DNA of 64,000 nucleotides from Rhizobium rosettiformans (GTDB lineage Bacteria > Pseudomonadota > Alphaproteobacteria > Rhizobiales > Rhizobiaceae). Position 1 is the first letter of the stretch; every line of letters begins with the position of its first letter. Positions 1-7,946 of the stretch are shown here, piece by piece. The stretch is taken from the NCBI RefSeq assembly GCF_016806065.1, contig NZ_CP032405.1, positions 1,392,001 through 1,456,000 of the forward strand, given 5' to 3'. Below the pieces are notes generated by a model that saw only the letters and a program-made list of their open reading frames with translations, ran no database searches and was not told where the DNA came from. Both the position numbers and the translations under genes were made by a program.

Positions 1-117
1 CTGGCGCAAGGGGTGGCGCTGGGTGATGAAGGCGTAAAGCCCTAGACCCACCAGCACCGCGCCGGTCAGGGCATAAAGATGCCCGGCGGACAGGATGTCG
101 GACAGCGGCAAGTCCAT
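1..117 (-). CDS. mrpC: Cation/proton antiporter subunit C (MrpC/NuoK-like), N-terminal part
   Basis: Only the first 39 codons lie in the window; the gene runs off the left edge. The start at 117 reads MDLPLSDILSAGHLYALTGA, followed by a hydrophobic stretch, which fits the first membrane helix of the small NuoK/MrpC family. In Mrp complexes this subunit sits in the inner membrane next to the large proton-pumping subunits. It starts 1 bp after the stop of the upstream mrpB-like gene, so it belongs to the same operon. The identification rests on this short piece plus its position after mrpE-F-G-B. Confidence 0.7.
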   Translation of the reverse strand, partial: MDLPLSDILSAGHLYALTGAVLVGLGLYAFITQRHPLRQ

Positions 118-118
118 C

Positions 119-1081
119 TCAGCCCTTCCCTTCCGGGTTTGGGTCCGACGCGCCGGGGACCGGCGGGCCGGCCACCAGCAAGGCCAGCGTCACCCCGATC
201 GACAGGAAAAGGGCGTATTCGATTATCACGATCAGCGCCTTGGCCATCCCCTCGGGATAGACCAGCAGGCCGCCCGCCGCGATCCCGGCCAGCCCGATCG
301 CCAGGAACACCGCCGGCCCCAGCACCAGTGCCGCGCGCAGCAGCGGCCGGTCGCTGGACGGCAGGCCGATGGTGCCGCCCATCGCCGCCACCAGAAGGCC
401 GCCCGCCAGGACCGTCCCGGCCTGGAAGGCGCCGCCCGGCAGGTCCGATCCGGCCCAGACCAGATAGGCCGCCATCACCAGCGCCACCGGCAGGAGCAGC
501 TGGCCGAAGGTGCCCGCAACCCGGCGCATCGGCGCATCCGTCATGCCGGGATCGGCGGGGCGGCCGGGCCAGGCCCCCGCCGGGGCCAGCGACCAGACCG
601 CGACCAGCGCGCCCAGAAGGACGAAGCTTTCCAAGAGCGTGTCATAGGCGCGGAAGGCCAGCAGGACGCCCGTCACCCGGTTCTCGATGCCAAGCCCCGG
701 CATCAGCGGTGCCACCACCCGGTCCAGCCCGCTTTCGGGCGGGATCGAAAGCACCGCCGCCGCCAGCAGGACCACGAACCCCGCGCAGGCGGCAAGGGCC
801 CCCAGCCGCAGCAACAGGGGCGAGCCGGTGGATGTCGCGGCATCCCCCAAGGCCAGCAGCCGCGCCCGCGCCAGGATCAGAAGGACCCCGGTGACGCCCG
901 CGCCGATGGCGATCTCGGCCAGCGCCACGTTTACGGCATCTAGCCCCAGCCAGGCTAGGCCCATCAGGTTGCCGAAGGCGATGAAGAAGGCGATCGCGGC
1001 CAGTGCGTCGCGCACGAACAGCGCGATGGCCGCAGTGCCGAGGATCATCAGGCACAGGATGAGGTCGAAGGCGAAGGTCAT
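119..1081 (-). CDS. mrpB: MrpB-like antiporter subunit with N-terminal DUF4040-type domain
   Basis: A 320-residue inner-membrane protein of the multi-subunit Na+(K+)/H+ antiporter. Residues 1-75 form three hydrophobic segments resembling the DUF4040/MbhD domain (MTFAFDLILCLMILGTAAIA). The later part, from about 190, matches the MnhB domain: a conserved GxDLPGGAFQAG-like stretch (SDLPGGAFQAGTVLAGG) followed by further helices. The fused architecture is typical of Mrp clusters related to Mbh hydrogenases rather than the Bacillus-type split genes. The ATG at 1081 overlaps the mrpG stop by 4 bp. A longer frame upstream only runs through mrpG in another register and was not used. Codon use is very GC-rich compared with the genes from 6.5 kb onward. 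Confidence 0.85.
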   Translation of the reverse strand: MTFAFDLILCLMILGTAAIALFVRDALAAIAFFIAFGNLMGLAWLGLDAVNVALAEIAIGAGVTGVLLILARARLLALGDAATSTGSPLLLRLGALAACAGFVVLLAAAVLSIPPESGLDRVVAPLMPGLGIENRVTGVLLAFRAYDTLLESFVLLGALVAVWSLAPAGAWPGRPADPGMTDAPMRRVAGTFGQLLLPVALVMAAYLVWAGSDLPGGAFQAGTVLAGGLLVAAMGGTIGLPSSDRPLLRAALVLGPAVFLAIGLAGIAAGGLLVYPEGMAKALIVIIEYALFLSIGVTLALLVAGPPVPGASDPNPEGKG

Positions 1082-1404
1082 CGCAGGCCGCCGTCCGGCG
1101 CGCTGTCGGCATCGTCCAGGCGGGCCTCGTCCAGGCGGGCGCGCCGGGCCAGCAGCTGCGAGGTAGTGCCCGCCGCGATCACCGCGAAAAGCCAGACCAG
1201 CGCGATCTTGGCCGCCACCGCCAGCGACCCGCCGTAAATCGCCGCAGCCAGCGCCATCAGCGCAAGGCCAAGGTTGTCTGCCTTGGTCAGCGCGTGCAGC
1301 CGCGAGGCGGTGTCGGGAAAGCGCAAGAGCCCCAGCGAGCCCGCGGCGTAGAAGGCCAGCCCTGCGCCGAGGAGCGCCAGCACCGCCAGATCGATCCAGC
1401 TCAT
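1078..1404 (-). CDS. mrpG: Monovalent cation/proton antiporter subunit G
   Basis: A 108-residue protein with three hydrophobic helices and the family hallmark GLLRFPDTASRLHALTKADN near residues 24-43, characteristic of MnhG/MrpG/PhaG. It is a small inner-membrane subunit needed for assembly of the hetero-oligomeric antiporter. The start (1404) overlaps the stop of mrpF by 4 bp and its stop overlaps the start of mrpB by 4 bp, so translation is coupled. Length is normal for the family. The C-terminal 20 residues are polar and rich in Asp and Arg. Confidence 0.9.
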   Translation of the reverse strand: MSWIDLAVLALLGAGLAFYAAGSLGLLRFPDTASRLHALTKADNLGLALMALAAAIYGGSLAVAAKIALVWLFAVIAAGTTSQLLARRARLDEARLDDADSAPDGGLR

Positions 1405-1667
1405 TCCTTTGCCCCGGGTTTCGCGGTGCCACGCACGAAGGCGGTCACCGCAATGGCCGCCAGCAGCGTGCCGATCAGCGCCGCGTCGAGGAAGGCCGCA
1501 TCTCCACGCGCCGCGCCAAGGACGACGGCGACGCCGATCACCCCGGTGCCGGCAAGCTGGGCGGCCATGATCCGCTCGACCGGGCCGGGCCCGCGCCAGC
1601 AGCGCACCAGCGCCGCCGCGACGGTCAAGAGCAGGAAGATCGCGACAAGGGTGAACCAGTCAGCCAT
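1401..1667 (-). CDS. mrpF: Monovalent cation/proton antiporter subunit F
   Basis: An 88-residue membrane protein with three predicted helices and the typical MrpF segment RCWRGPGPVERIMAAQLAGT after helix 1. I chose the ATG at 1667 (MADWFTLVAIF), which overlaps the 3' end of mrpE by 8 bp; an in-frame ATG at 1679 would add four residues. It ends with a 4-bp overlap into mrpG. In the family, MrpF resembles a bile-acid or cation carrier-like small subunit and is required for Na+ efflux. Operon context E-F-G-B-C supports the assignment. Confidence 0.88.
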   Translation of the reverse strand: MADWFTLVAIFLLLTVAAALVRCWRGPGPVERIMAAQLAGTGVIGVAVVLGAARGDAAFLDAALIGTLLAAIAVTAFVRGTAKPGAKE

Positions 1668-2157
1668 GCGTCGCACCATATTCAGTGATGCGGCTGTCGA
1701 ACAGACCGTGGATACGGGTTTCGTCGGCTTGAACCTCGCCCGGCGTGAAATTCGGCAGATACAGGACGTGTATGTCCATTTCGCCGTCGCCCGGTCCGGC
1801 GGACAACGTGCCTGGCAGGATGCTGATCAGCCCCCCCAACAGAACATTGGCCGCGTCATGCCGGCTCGACAAGGGGATGTCGACCCAACCTGGCGAAATC
1901 GGCAGGCGTGGATCGAAAGCACGTCGCGCGACGTCCAGCCCACCCAACCCGCTGTGCACCAGAAACCGGGGCAGTATCGCCGCCGCGCGCCAAACGACAA
2001 CACCGGGCCGGTCAACCGGATAGATCAGCAGGCTGAGCACCGTTGCCACGGCGACTGCGGCCGCGCCATATGCTAGGGAATCGACCCCGCCGCCTGTCAG
2101 TACGACCCAGAGGGCTCCAAAGATGGCTAACCGATTCAGAACTGAGACAAGCTGCAT
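1660..2157 (-). CDS. mrpE: Monovalent cation/proton antiporter subunit E
   Basis: A 165-residue MnhE-family protein: two N-terminal helices (residues about 5-45) followed by a soluble domain containing ILPGTLSAGPGDGEMDIHVL, the family signature for the E subunit. It is the first gene of the minus-strand antiporter operon. The ATG at 2157 was preferred over an upstream TTG (2175) because a GAGGA Shine-Dalgarno sequence lies about 6 bases before it. The upstream 120 bp must hold the promoter, but no clear -35/-10 pair was picked out. The Mrp complex would use the proton gradient to expel Na+ or K+, giving salt or alkali tolerance. Confidence 0.88.
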   Translation of the reverse strand: MQLVSVLNRLAIFGALWVVLTGGGVDSLAYGAAAVAVATVLSLLIYPVDRPGVVVWRAAAILPRFLVHSGLGGLDVARRAFDPRLPISPGWVDIPLSSRHDAANVLLGGLISILPGTLSAGPGDGEMDIHVLYLPNFTPGEVQADETRIHGLFDSRITEYGATHG

Positions 2158-2276
2158 CGAATCCTCAGGGTGCAATTGGGCCCATTCAACAGTTAAACAC
2201 TATTCCGCAGACCACCACAACCGAAAACGGGCAGCAAACGTCCAAGGTGGACAATTGCTTTGCCATCTGGGTATAA

Positions 2277-2534
2277 ACGTCAGGCGCTTCCGGTGTCGAT
2301 CTGGAAGCTGGGCTCACCTATCCAAGCTTTGCTGATCTTCAGCTCAAGGAAGCTATGATCAAGGCGGCAGCCCATGTCCATCTGGTGGCCGATTCCACCA
2401 AGATCGGGCGCTCGTCGTTCACCCGCCTTGGATCACTTGATGTCGTCCAGTCTCTGATCACCGACGATGGAATTTCGGATCGGGTCGCAAAGGAGTTCGA
2501 GCGACGTGGTGTCGAAGTCTTGATCGCTTCTTAG
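2277..2534 (+). pseudogene. 3' fragment of a DeoR/GlpR-family transcriptional regulator
   Basis: This open stretch encodes about 85 residues ending at the TAG at 2532-2534. Reading GVDLEAGLTYPSFADLQLKE, then KAAAHVHLVADSTKIGRSSF, then VVQSLITDDGISDR, it matches the sugar-phosphate-binding C-terminal half (DeoRC) of DeoR-family repressors. The frame has a stop at 2274 and no DNA-binding N-terminal half, so this is a remnant and not a gene. It lies in the opposite direction to, and about 120 bp from, the mrp cluster. I take it as the scar of a deletion or recombination that joined the GC-rich mrp block to the rest of the window. What the original regulator controlled cannot be told. Confidence 0.8.
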
Positions 2535-2748
2535 TGGGCGGTGTTTTCCGAAAACATAATGCTGAGCGGGTATCTGGAACGTCAATCCTCGGAATGCTGT
2601 CAACGGCCTCGGAATCTGCTAATTGGCACAACGGGCCGAGATGAGTGTGCCGCCTTGCAGGCCCCTCATTTTTATAGGCTGTGGGTATCAAGCCGATGCG
2701 ACTGCGACATCTATCTGTCTCTGAGCCGTCATCTTGATCATGAGACAC

Positions 2749-3228
2749 TCATCCCGAATCCGATTGCTTTCGCAAAATGAGGGGTACGACGGCAAGAATG
2801 AGTAAAACGATTGCTGTCGACAACACCGCAGTTGCTTCCAGGCCAAGCCCAGCGATGATGCCGATCCCGGCTGTCGCCCAGATGCTTGCCGCTGTGGTCA
2901 GCCCTTCAATCTGATGCTGTGCGGATCGAACCATAATCGCGCCGGCCCCCAAAAAACCAATTCCCTGCACGACACCCTGTAGCACGCGTGACAGGTCTCC
3001 CACTTCAATGCCGCTTTGCAAGGGGCCGATAACGAAAAGTGCTGCACCGACGGCCACAAGCATGTGGGTACGCACGCCGGCGCTTCTCCCTTTACGTTCA
3101 CGTTCGTACCCAAGGATCCCGCCCAACATCGCCGCAACCACGAGACGGACTGTGATGAGGGTCAGCGTAGAAGCGTCGGGAATGTCGGAGAATTCCCTGA
3201 CGATGGCAGACCAGATTTCTTCAAGCAC
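2749..3228 (-). CDS. MgtC/SapB-family inner-membrane protein
   Basis: A 159-residue protein with four hydrophobic segments. The MgtC signature is visible: RLVVAAMLGGILGYERERKG (residues about 28-47), RTHMLVAVGAALF, and GIGFLGAGAIM around residues 90-100, followed by LTTAASIWATAGIGIIAGLG. Family members support growth at low Mg2+ or inside hosts, partly by modulating the F1Fo ATP synthase; short forms like this one lack the C-terminal ACT-like domain of virulence MgtC. The start at 3228 is GTG, with AAGGAAG about 13 bases upstream. It stands alone with unrelated neighbours in a lower-GC patch, so its biological role here is open. Confidence 0.88.
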   Translation of the reverse strand: MLEEIWSAIVREFSDIPDASTLTLITVRLVVAAMLGGILGYERERKGRSAGVRTHMLVAVGAALFVIGPLQSGIEVGDLSRVLQGVVQGIGFLGAGAIMVRSAQHQIEGLTTAASIWATAGIGIIAGLGLEATAVLSTAIVLLILAVVPLILRKQSDSG

Positions 3229-3397
3229 GCAGCATCTTCCTTATCCAGTTCATAAAGCAGTCGACGAAACGGAGCAGCACAGACCAACGACGGGCCAACA
3301 GAATTCGCAGGGTCGCAAGTTCAGATAGCAGCGACGGATGAGCGGATCCTCTTCCAGGACAGAGCAGGGTCTGCGCGTTGTCGAGGCAATGACATTA

Positions 3398-4072
3398 TCA
3401 ACGTGCAACATTACCTGCGACAGATGCAGCCCCGTAAATCAGAAAGACTGTCACACTCGCTGCTACAATGCTGAGCACAACGCCGACCAGCGTGATCAGG
3501 CCATCCTTCTCCATCAGGCCGATTGCCAGCACCACCAGCGATATGACTGGCAGAAAGTTACCGAGTGGGATCGGCAGCGCGATGGCGATTGCCATCATCA
3601 GGACCGGCAAACCGATGAGAATCTGGGCAGATGGTCCAGTCAGAAACTTCATGCGATCGACGCGGACTAGACGCTCTACTCGAGAAACGTGGGGCGCTGT
3701 GTGCTTTACGATAAGTTCCAGCACATTTGAGAATAGACGTCGATGCTTCAAAAAATCAGGAAGCCAGACTGATTTCCGACCAATGGCAATTTGCGCAGCG
3801 ACGACGGCGAGTGCAGACCCAAAGACGAGACCGATTGGACCAGGAACTGGTGTTAGAGCGGGGAGGGCCAGAATCAGGATCGCGAACGCCATTCCAGCGG
3901 TGCCCATCGTCGCGATTACTTCGCCTAGCGACAGACTTCCGCGTTCTCGTGCAAGTTCTGCAATGGAAAAAAGTGCTGAAGAGGCTACACCCTGAGACGC
4001 CAGCTTTTCGCCAGTGCGTTGATCTTCCAAAATGATCTCCTGAAGGTAAGCTGGAGCCAAAGCCCCTTGCAT
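3398..4072 (-). CDS. exoD: ExoD-family membrane protein (exopolysaccharide synthesis)
   Basis: Resembles ExoD: a short N-terminal soluble part (LASQGVASSALFSIAEL), then GEVIATMGTAGMAFAILILA and ALPALTPVPGPIGLVFGSAL, and four to five hydrophobic segments to the C-terminus. In Sinorhizobium meliloti, exoD mutants have altered exopolysaccharide and poor nodule invasion; the biochemical activity is unknown. I used the ATG at 4072 (224 residues); an in-frame GTG at 4111 gives 237. It points the same way as the MgtC-like gene but with about 170 bp between them, so a shared operon is uncertain. GC content is visibly lower than in the operons to the right. Confidence 0.85.
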   Translation of the reverse strand: MQGALAPAYLQEIILEDQRTGEKLASQGVASSALFSIAELARERGSLSLGEVIATMGTAGMAFAILILALPALTPVPGPIGLVFGSALAVVAAQIAIGRKSVWLPDFLKHRRLFSNVLELIVKHTAPHVSRVERLVRVDRMKFLTGPSAQILIGLPVLMMAIAIALPIPLGNFLPVISLVVLAIGLMEKDGLITLVGVVLSIVAASVTVFLIYGAASVAGNVAR

Positions 4073-4473
4073 TGGACAGAGCAGCAGGGGACTGAAGCTC
4101 AGGGTGAACACTCAACGGTATACGATCGCGTGTTACCCTATTACGTATCGATGGGGACTGCAACTACATCCCAGTAGATCATTGGCAAGTCTAGCGGCTG
4201 CTCGATGATGTTTCCAACGAACGAATACAGGATTGCTTTCGCCAAATCCTGCGCGCTATTCGTATGGCAAAGTCCAGGCGCTCTTCAAGGTTCTATCGTT
4301 CTCTTGGGCAAAGGAGTGAAAGAACGAGCATAGTCGCCGTAGGTGCCGTAGCGCATCTGTCCACGTGACGGATCTCATCGCTCAATCTTGATTCCAAGCT
4401 GCCGTCTCAATCATTAAACTCTCGAACATCAAACGGTTCCATAATTATGCTTACCCCACAAAGGGCTGTAGCG
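4073..4473. other. 400-bp AT-richer gap without a recognisable gene
   Basis: Between the ExoD-like gene and the insertion sequence there are about 400 bp of mixed composition. The short open frames found here read as low-complexity or antisense sequence and have no recognisable domain. The region presumably contains the exoD promoter and the left flank of the IS insertion; I could not identify a target-site duplication. Confidence 0.5.
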
Positions 4474-6185
4474 GCTATTTAGTAATGCGACAGTTGGGCC
4501 AGTTAGAGATGCGACAGTCTCGCCTCTTGATGCACTGGTCAACGCCAACGTCGGGAGCAAGGATGACGACTTCGAGCTTGGTCGAGACCATGAGCGGTCG
4601 GAGTCGTCATGTCCTTGTTGATCACCATGTCGCAGAGAGAGTTGCATCGCCTCGAAGTCATTCAGAAGATCCGTGACGACCGCCTTAGCGTCGTACAGGC
4701 AGCCGAGTTGCTCGATCTTAGTCGAAGTCAGGTCCATCGGCTGCTGCAGGCCTATGACCTTGATGGTGCAGCCGGTCTGGTGTCAAAGAAGCGATCTCGA
4801 CCAAGTAACCGGCGCCACAGCGAAGAGTTTCGCAATGCGGCGCTGGACCTGATCCGCGAACGCTATCTGGATTTTGGTCCGACGCTGGCACGCGAGAAGC
4901 TGATCGAGCTGCATCGGATCTCGGTATCCAAGGAGACGCTGCGGCAATGGATGACTGATGCCGGCATCTGGGTCTCTCGCCGGGAACGCAAGAGGCGTGT
5001 TTTTCAGCCTCGCGGCCGGCGGGATTGCTTTGGTGAACTGGTGCAGATCGACGGATCGCATCACTGGTGGTTCGAGAACCGCGGCCCCAAATGCGCCCTC
5101 CTCGTCTATATCGATGACGCTACAGGAAAGCTTCTACATCTACGATTTGCTGGGTCGGAGAACACGTTTGACTACCTGCATGCGACGAAGGCTTATCTGC
5201 AGCAATGGGGTAAGCCGCTTGCATTCTACAGCGACAAGCATGGTGTTTTCCGGTCGACCAATGCTTCGAAGACGGACAGGACGACCGGTCTGACACAATT
5301 CGGTCGCGCGCTTTATGAGCTGAACATCGACATCATCTGCGCCAACACGCCTCAGGCTAAAGGCCGGGTCGAGCGGGCCAATCAGACGCTGCAGGATCGC
5401 CTGGTGAAAGAGATGCGGCTGCGGGGCATCAGCACAATTGATGCGGCCAATTCCTATGCACCGGAGTTCATTGAAGACTTCAATATACGTTTTGGCAAGG
5501 TGCCGCGCAATCCGAAGGACATGCATCGGCCTCTCGCTGATCATGAGAACCTGGACGGTGCTATGTGCCGCAAGGAAGTCCGCACCCTGTCGCAGGCTTT
5601 GACGCTACGTTACGACAAGGTGCTGTTCATTCTCGATCCGACCGAGATCTCGCAGCCACTGGCTGGGCAGAAGGTCGTCGTCTGTGATTATCCGGACGGC
5701 AGGCTGGAGATCATGCATCAGAGCTTTTCCCTGCCCTACAGAACTTTCGACAAATTACGGTCTGTGCATCGAGCGCAGGTCGTCGACAACAAGCGGCTGG
5801 ATGACATGCTGTCGATCGTTGCTGAGATGCAGGCCGGGCGCCAACTTGAGCGCAGCAAGAGCGGCCCATCCCGGACGGGTCAGAAAGATCATATGTTTGG
5901 CATTCGGGACGGTAGCATTGGAAACGGTTATCAGAAGCGCGGCCGCAAGTCCGGCCCTCGGACGGATTTCATGAACGATCCGGAAGTCATCGCCAAAAGG
6001 AAGAAGGCTTTGGCGCGCATGGAAGCCGCGGAGTGACATTTCCCGTCTCAAAGCTAAAGCCGAAGAGGTGCGCCCCACCCGCCCCGATCTGATCTTGCAA
6101 GCGGGTCTGCCGCTCAGATCGGGGCTGATCGGCAGCGCAAGTGTCGCGTTTCTAACTGGCTAATGAGCACGCGTCTCTAACCAGC
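4474..6185 (+). mobile_element. Complete ISNCY-type insertion sequence (about 1.7 kb)
   Basis: One transposase gene is flanked by imperfect inverted repeats. The left end reads TTAGTAATGCG then CCAGTTAGAGATGCGACAGT (4479-4517); the right end, read on the minus strand, is TTAGAGACGCG then CCAGTTAGAAACGCGACACT (6180 back to about 6138). The outermost bases are uncertain by about 5 bp (TTAG at 4479 and CTAA ending at 6180 are certain; a GCT/AGC match may extend the ends to 4474 and 6185). The left end also contains a tandem pair of ATGCGACAG boxes. No convincing target-site duplication was seen, so the flanks may have been rearranged after insertion. Confidence 0.8.
4609..6036 (+). CDS. ISNCY-family DDE transposase
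   Basis: A 475-residue transposase. Residues 10-60 are a helix-turn-helix (VVQAAELLDLSRSQVHRLLQ), followed by a second HTH-like region around 90-125. The integrase-like core has an intact DDE triad: D148 in LVQIDGSHHWW, D209 in FYSDKHGVF and E255 in KGRVERANQT. The C-terminal basic tail ends MNDPEVIAKRKKALARMEAAE-like, as in this family. Length is normal for IS1202/ISDol1-type elements. An ATG 18 bp downstream (4627) is an alternative start. All features suggest a functional element; neighbours on both sides are unrelated, fitting a recent insertion. Confidence 0.92.
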   Translation: MSLLITMSQRELHRLEVIQKIRDDRLSVVQAAELLDLSRSQVHRLLQAYDLDGAAGLVSKKRSRPSNRRHSEEFRNAALDLIRERYLDFGPTLAREKLIELHRISVSKETLRQWMTDAGIWVSRRERKRRVFQPRGRRDCFGELVQIDGSHHWWFENRGPKCALLVYIDDATGKLLHLRFAGSENTFDYLHATKAYLQQWGKPLAFYSDKHGVFRSTNASKTDRTTGLTQFGRALYELNIDIICANTPQAKGRVERANQTLQDRLVKEMRLRGISTIDAANSYAPEFIEDFNIRFGKVPRNPKDMHRPLADHENLDGAMCRKEVRTLSQALTLRYDKVLFILDPTEISQPLAGQKVVVCDYPDGRLEIMHQSFSLPYRTFDKLRSVHRAQVVDNKRLDDMLSIVAEMQAGRQLERSKSGPSRTGQKDHMFGIRDGSIGNGYQKRGRKSGPRTDFMNDPEVIAKRKKALARMEAAE

Positions 6186-6516
6186 TTTGACAAGGGCTAA
6201 CTTTAGCCCTCTCAACGTGGAAATTATGCAAGTCTCAGTGCAATCAGGCCCCCGCAACCAAATCCCCCAAACACATCAATCCAAACAACATCAAAAGACC
6301 ATTCGTCCGATAGACGCTTCGCGTCTCAGTCAGCGAAAGTGGACAGGTATGACCGCGTTCGGCAACGAGCTGATCCACAGTCAGGGTAACAACGGCCCGA
6401 ATGCAATGGCTCACTCTGCTTGGCGCCGGAGCACTGTGTTCCAAGTCTGTCCTGCAGTTCGTTGGCCAACCGTGTCGGCGCCCCGGACACTCTCATCTAA
6501 CCTGCCAATAAAGAGA
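6186..6516. other. 330-bp non-coding gap right of the IS
   Basis: Immediately right of the IS comes a perfect hairpin (6193-6210) and the 33-bp dispersed repeat (6229-6261), described separately. The rest, 6262-6516, contains no recognisable gene. A minus-strand open frame at 6244-6444 has no family resemblance. The segment lies downstream of uxuB, which ends at 6517, so it may serve as the 3' end of the hexuronate operon; no clear terminator with a T-tract was seen close to uxuB. Confidence 0.5.
6193..6261 (-). repeat. Dispersed hairpin plus 33-bp repeat, copy 1
   Basis: A perfect inverted repeat (AGGGCTAA, CT, TTAGCCCT; 6193-6210) is followed after exactly 18 bases by the 33-bp sequence at 6229-6261. 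The latter matches 34137-34169 at 30 of 33 positions, and there too a palindrome lies exactly 18 bases away. Read on the minus strand the order is conserved box, spacer, hairpin. The last part of the box, CCCCCGCAACCA, resembles the acceptor end of an initiator tRNA, but no tRNA body is present. Function unknown. Confidence 0.7.
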
Positions 6517-7944
6517 CTAACGAGGGCTAGCAGCGCCGCTATCCCAGAACGACAGGATCGCAGCATTGACCCTGTCCCGCCAGTCGCGGGCCGCCCGTAG
6601 CCCAGGCGGAAAAAGACCGGGGATTGAAAAGAAGGATCCGGAAAGGTCCATGGCATCCATGCTGGCTGCCGCTGCAATGACCTCGCTGCGACGTGGGTCG
6701 TCACAATCGCCTCGCTTCTTAACCGACGCCATCCAGACCCCCACGGCATAGGCCGTCGCGACCGCCGTCTCACCTTTCGCCAGCACGTCGACGGCAGGCG
6801 CTAGAATTCGTTGCGGCAGTTTTTGCGTGGTGTCTTGCGCAATCTGGAGGTTGCGATGGTCGATGGTCGGATTGGAAAAGCGCGCCAGCAGATCATCGAT
6901 GTAGCCGCCAAGCTCGATGCCGGGCACCGGATCGAGCGTCGAGACGACCTCTTCCATATGCAGCCGCGCCTTTGCCGCCAGATCCGGCACGGCCATCACG
7001 TCGCGGATATAGTCAAGGTTGGCGAGGATCCCGAGATGGGCGAGCAGCGTATGCGTGCCGTTCAGCAAGCGCAGCTTCATCTTCTCGTAGGGCTCGACAT
7101 CGTCGGTGAAGATTGCACCGCCGGCCTCCCAGGCGGGGTGACCGGAGACAAAGTCATCCTCGATGACCCATTGTAAGAAGGGCTCGGTATCGATTGCCAG
7201 TGCGTCCTGGGCGCCGAGCAGTCTTCCGGCCCGCAGCCGGGTGGCGTCGGTCGCGGCGGGCACGATTCGGTCGACCATGGAGGAGGGAAACCGACCCTTC
7301 TCGGCGATCCAATCGGCCAGCGTCGGATCGCGCAGCTGTGCCATCTCCAGAACCAGGCGGCGCACGACCTTGCCGTTGGATGGTAGATTGTCGCAACAGA
7401 GAACCGTATAGGGGGGAAGCCCTGCAGCACGGCGTAAGGCAAGCGCCTCTACGAGGAAGCCGAGCACACCGACTGGCGCGTTCGGCGTCTTGAGGTCCGC
7501 GGCAACGGCTTGATGAGCGTGGTCCAACCCGCCCGTTACCGGATCAAGACCATAGGCTTTTTCCGACACGGTGAGCGTCACCACACGGATCGCCGGATCG
7601 GCCAGGGCCGAGAGCACATAGGCACGATCGTTGGCGGCGCAGATCCAGTCGACGGTGGCGCCGATGACTTCGGATTGATCGCCTGCCTCGCTGCGAGTGG
7701 TGGTGGAATAGAGGCCCTCCTGGGCGGCGAGTGCCTCGACCGGCTCGGGCGAACGCAGGTTTACGGCAATGATGCCCCAGGGTCCGAATTCGGCTTCCAG
7801 AGCACGCTGCGTGAACACCGCCTGATGCGCCCTGTGGAAGGCGCCGATCCCGATATGCACGATGCCGGGTTTCAATTTCGTCCGATCGAAACGCGGTTGC
7901 CGAACCGTATCTGGAAGACCTGTCGTGCTGGAGAGCCTTTGCAA
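6517..7944 (-). CDS. uxuB: Fructuronate reductase / mannitol dehydrogenase family
   Basis: A 475-residue long-chain mannitol-dehydrogenase-family enzyme. The N-terminal nucleotide-binding motif is IVHIGIGAFHRAHQA (residues 28-42). The catalytic set typical of the family is intact in KLRLLNGTHTLL: K290, N295 and H298. With uxuA next to it, the most likely reaction is NADH-dependent reduction of D-fructuronate to D-mannonate in D-glucuronate breakdown; mannitol or tagaturonate activity cannot be excluded from sequence alone. The start codon is TTG (7944), supported by GGGAGG 6 bases upstream and by a near-zero gap after uxuA. Likely controlled by the GntR regulator at 13355. Confidence 0.88.
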   Translation of the reverse strand: MQRLSSTTGLPDTVRQPRFDRTKLKPGIVHIGIGAFHRAHQAVFTQRALEAEFGPWGIIAVNLRSPEPVEALAAQEGLYSTTTRSEAGDQSEVIGATVDWICAANDRAYVLSALADPAIRVVTLTVSEKAYGLDPVTGGLDHAHQAVAADLKTPNAPVGVLGFLVEALALRRAAGLPPYTVLCCDNLPSNGKVVRRLVLEMAQLRDPTLADWIAEKGRFPSSMVDRIVPAATDATRLRAGRLLGAQDALAIDTEPFLQWVIEDDFVSGHPAWEAGGAIFTDDVEPYEKMKLRLLNGTHTLLAHLGILANLDYIRDVMAVPDLAAKARLHMEEVVSTLDPVPGIELGGYIDDLLARFSNPTIDHRNLQIAQDTTQKLPQRILAPAVDVLAKGETAVATAYAVGVWMASVKKRGDCDDPRRSEVIAAAASMDAMDLSGSFFSIPGLFPPGLRAARDWRDRVNAAILSFWDSGAASPR

Positions 7945-7946
7945 CG

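Noticed and set aside
1082..1432. N-terminal extension of the mrpB-like frame to 437 residues
   Set aside because: The added 117 residues are Arg/Gly/Ala-rich out-of-frame translation of mrpG; the ATG at 1081 with a 4-bp overlap is the natural start.
6229..6261. tRNA gene or attachment site
   Set aside because: The end of the box resembles the 3' acceptor and T-arm of initiator tRNA, but there is no D-arm, anticodon arm or 5' acceptor strand nearby, and no integrase gene in the window. Kept as a repeat instead.
6244..6444. 66-residue minus-strand open frame right of the IS
   Set aside because: No family resemblance; its C-terminus is merely the translated dispersed repeat.
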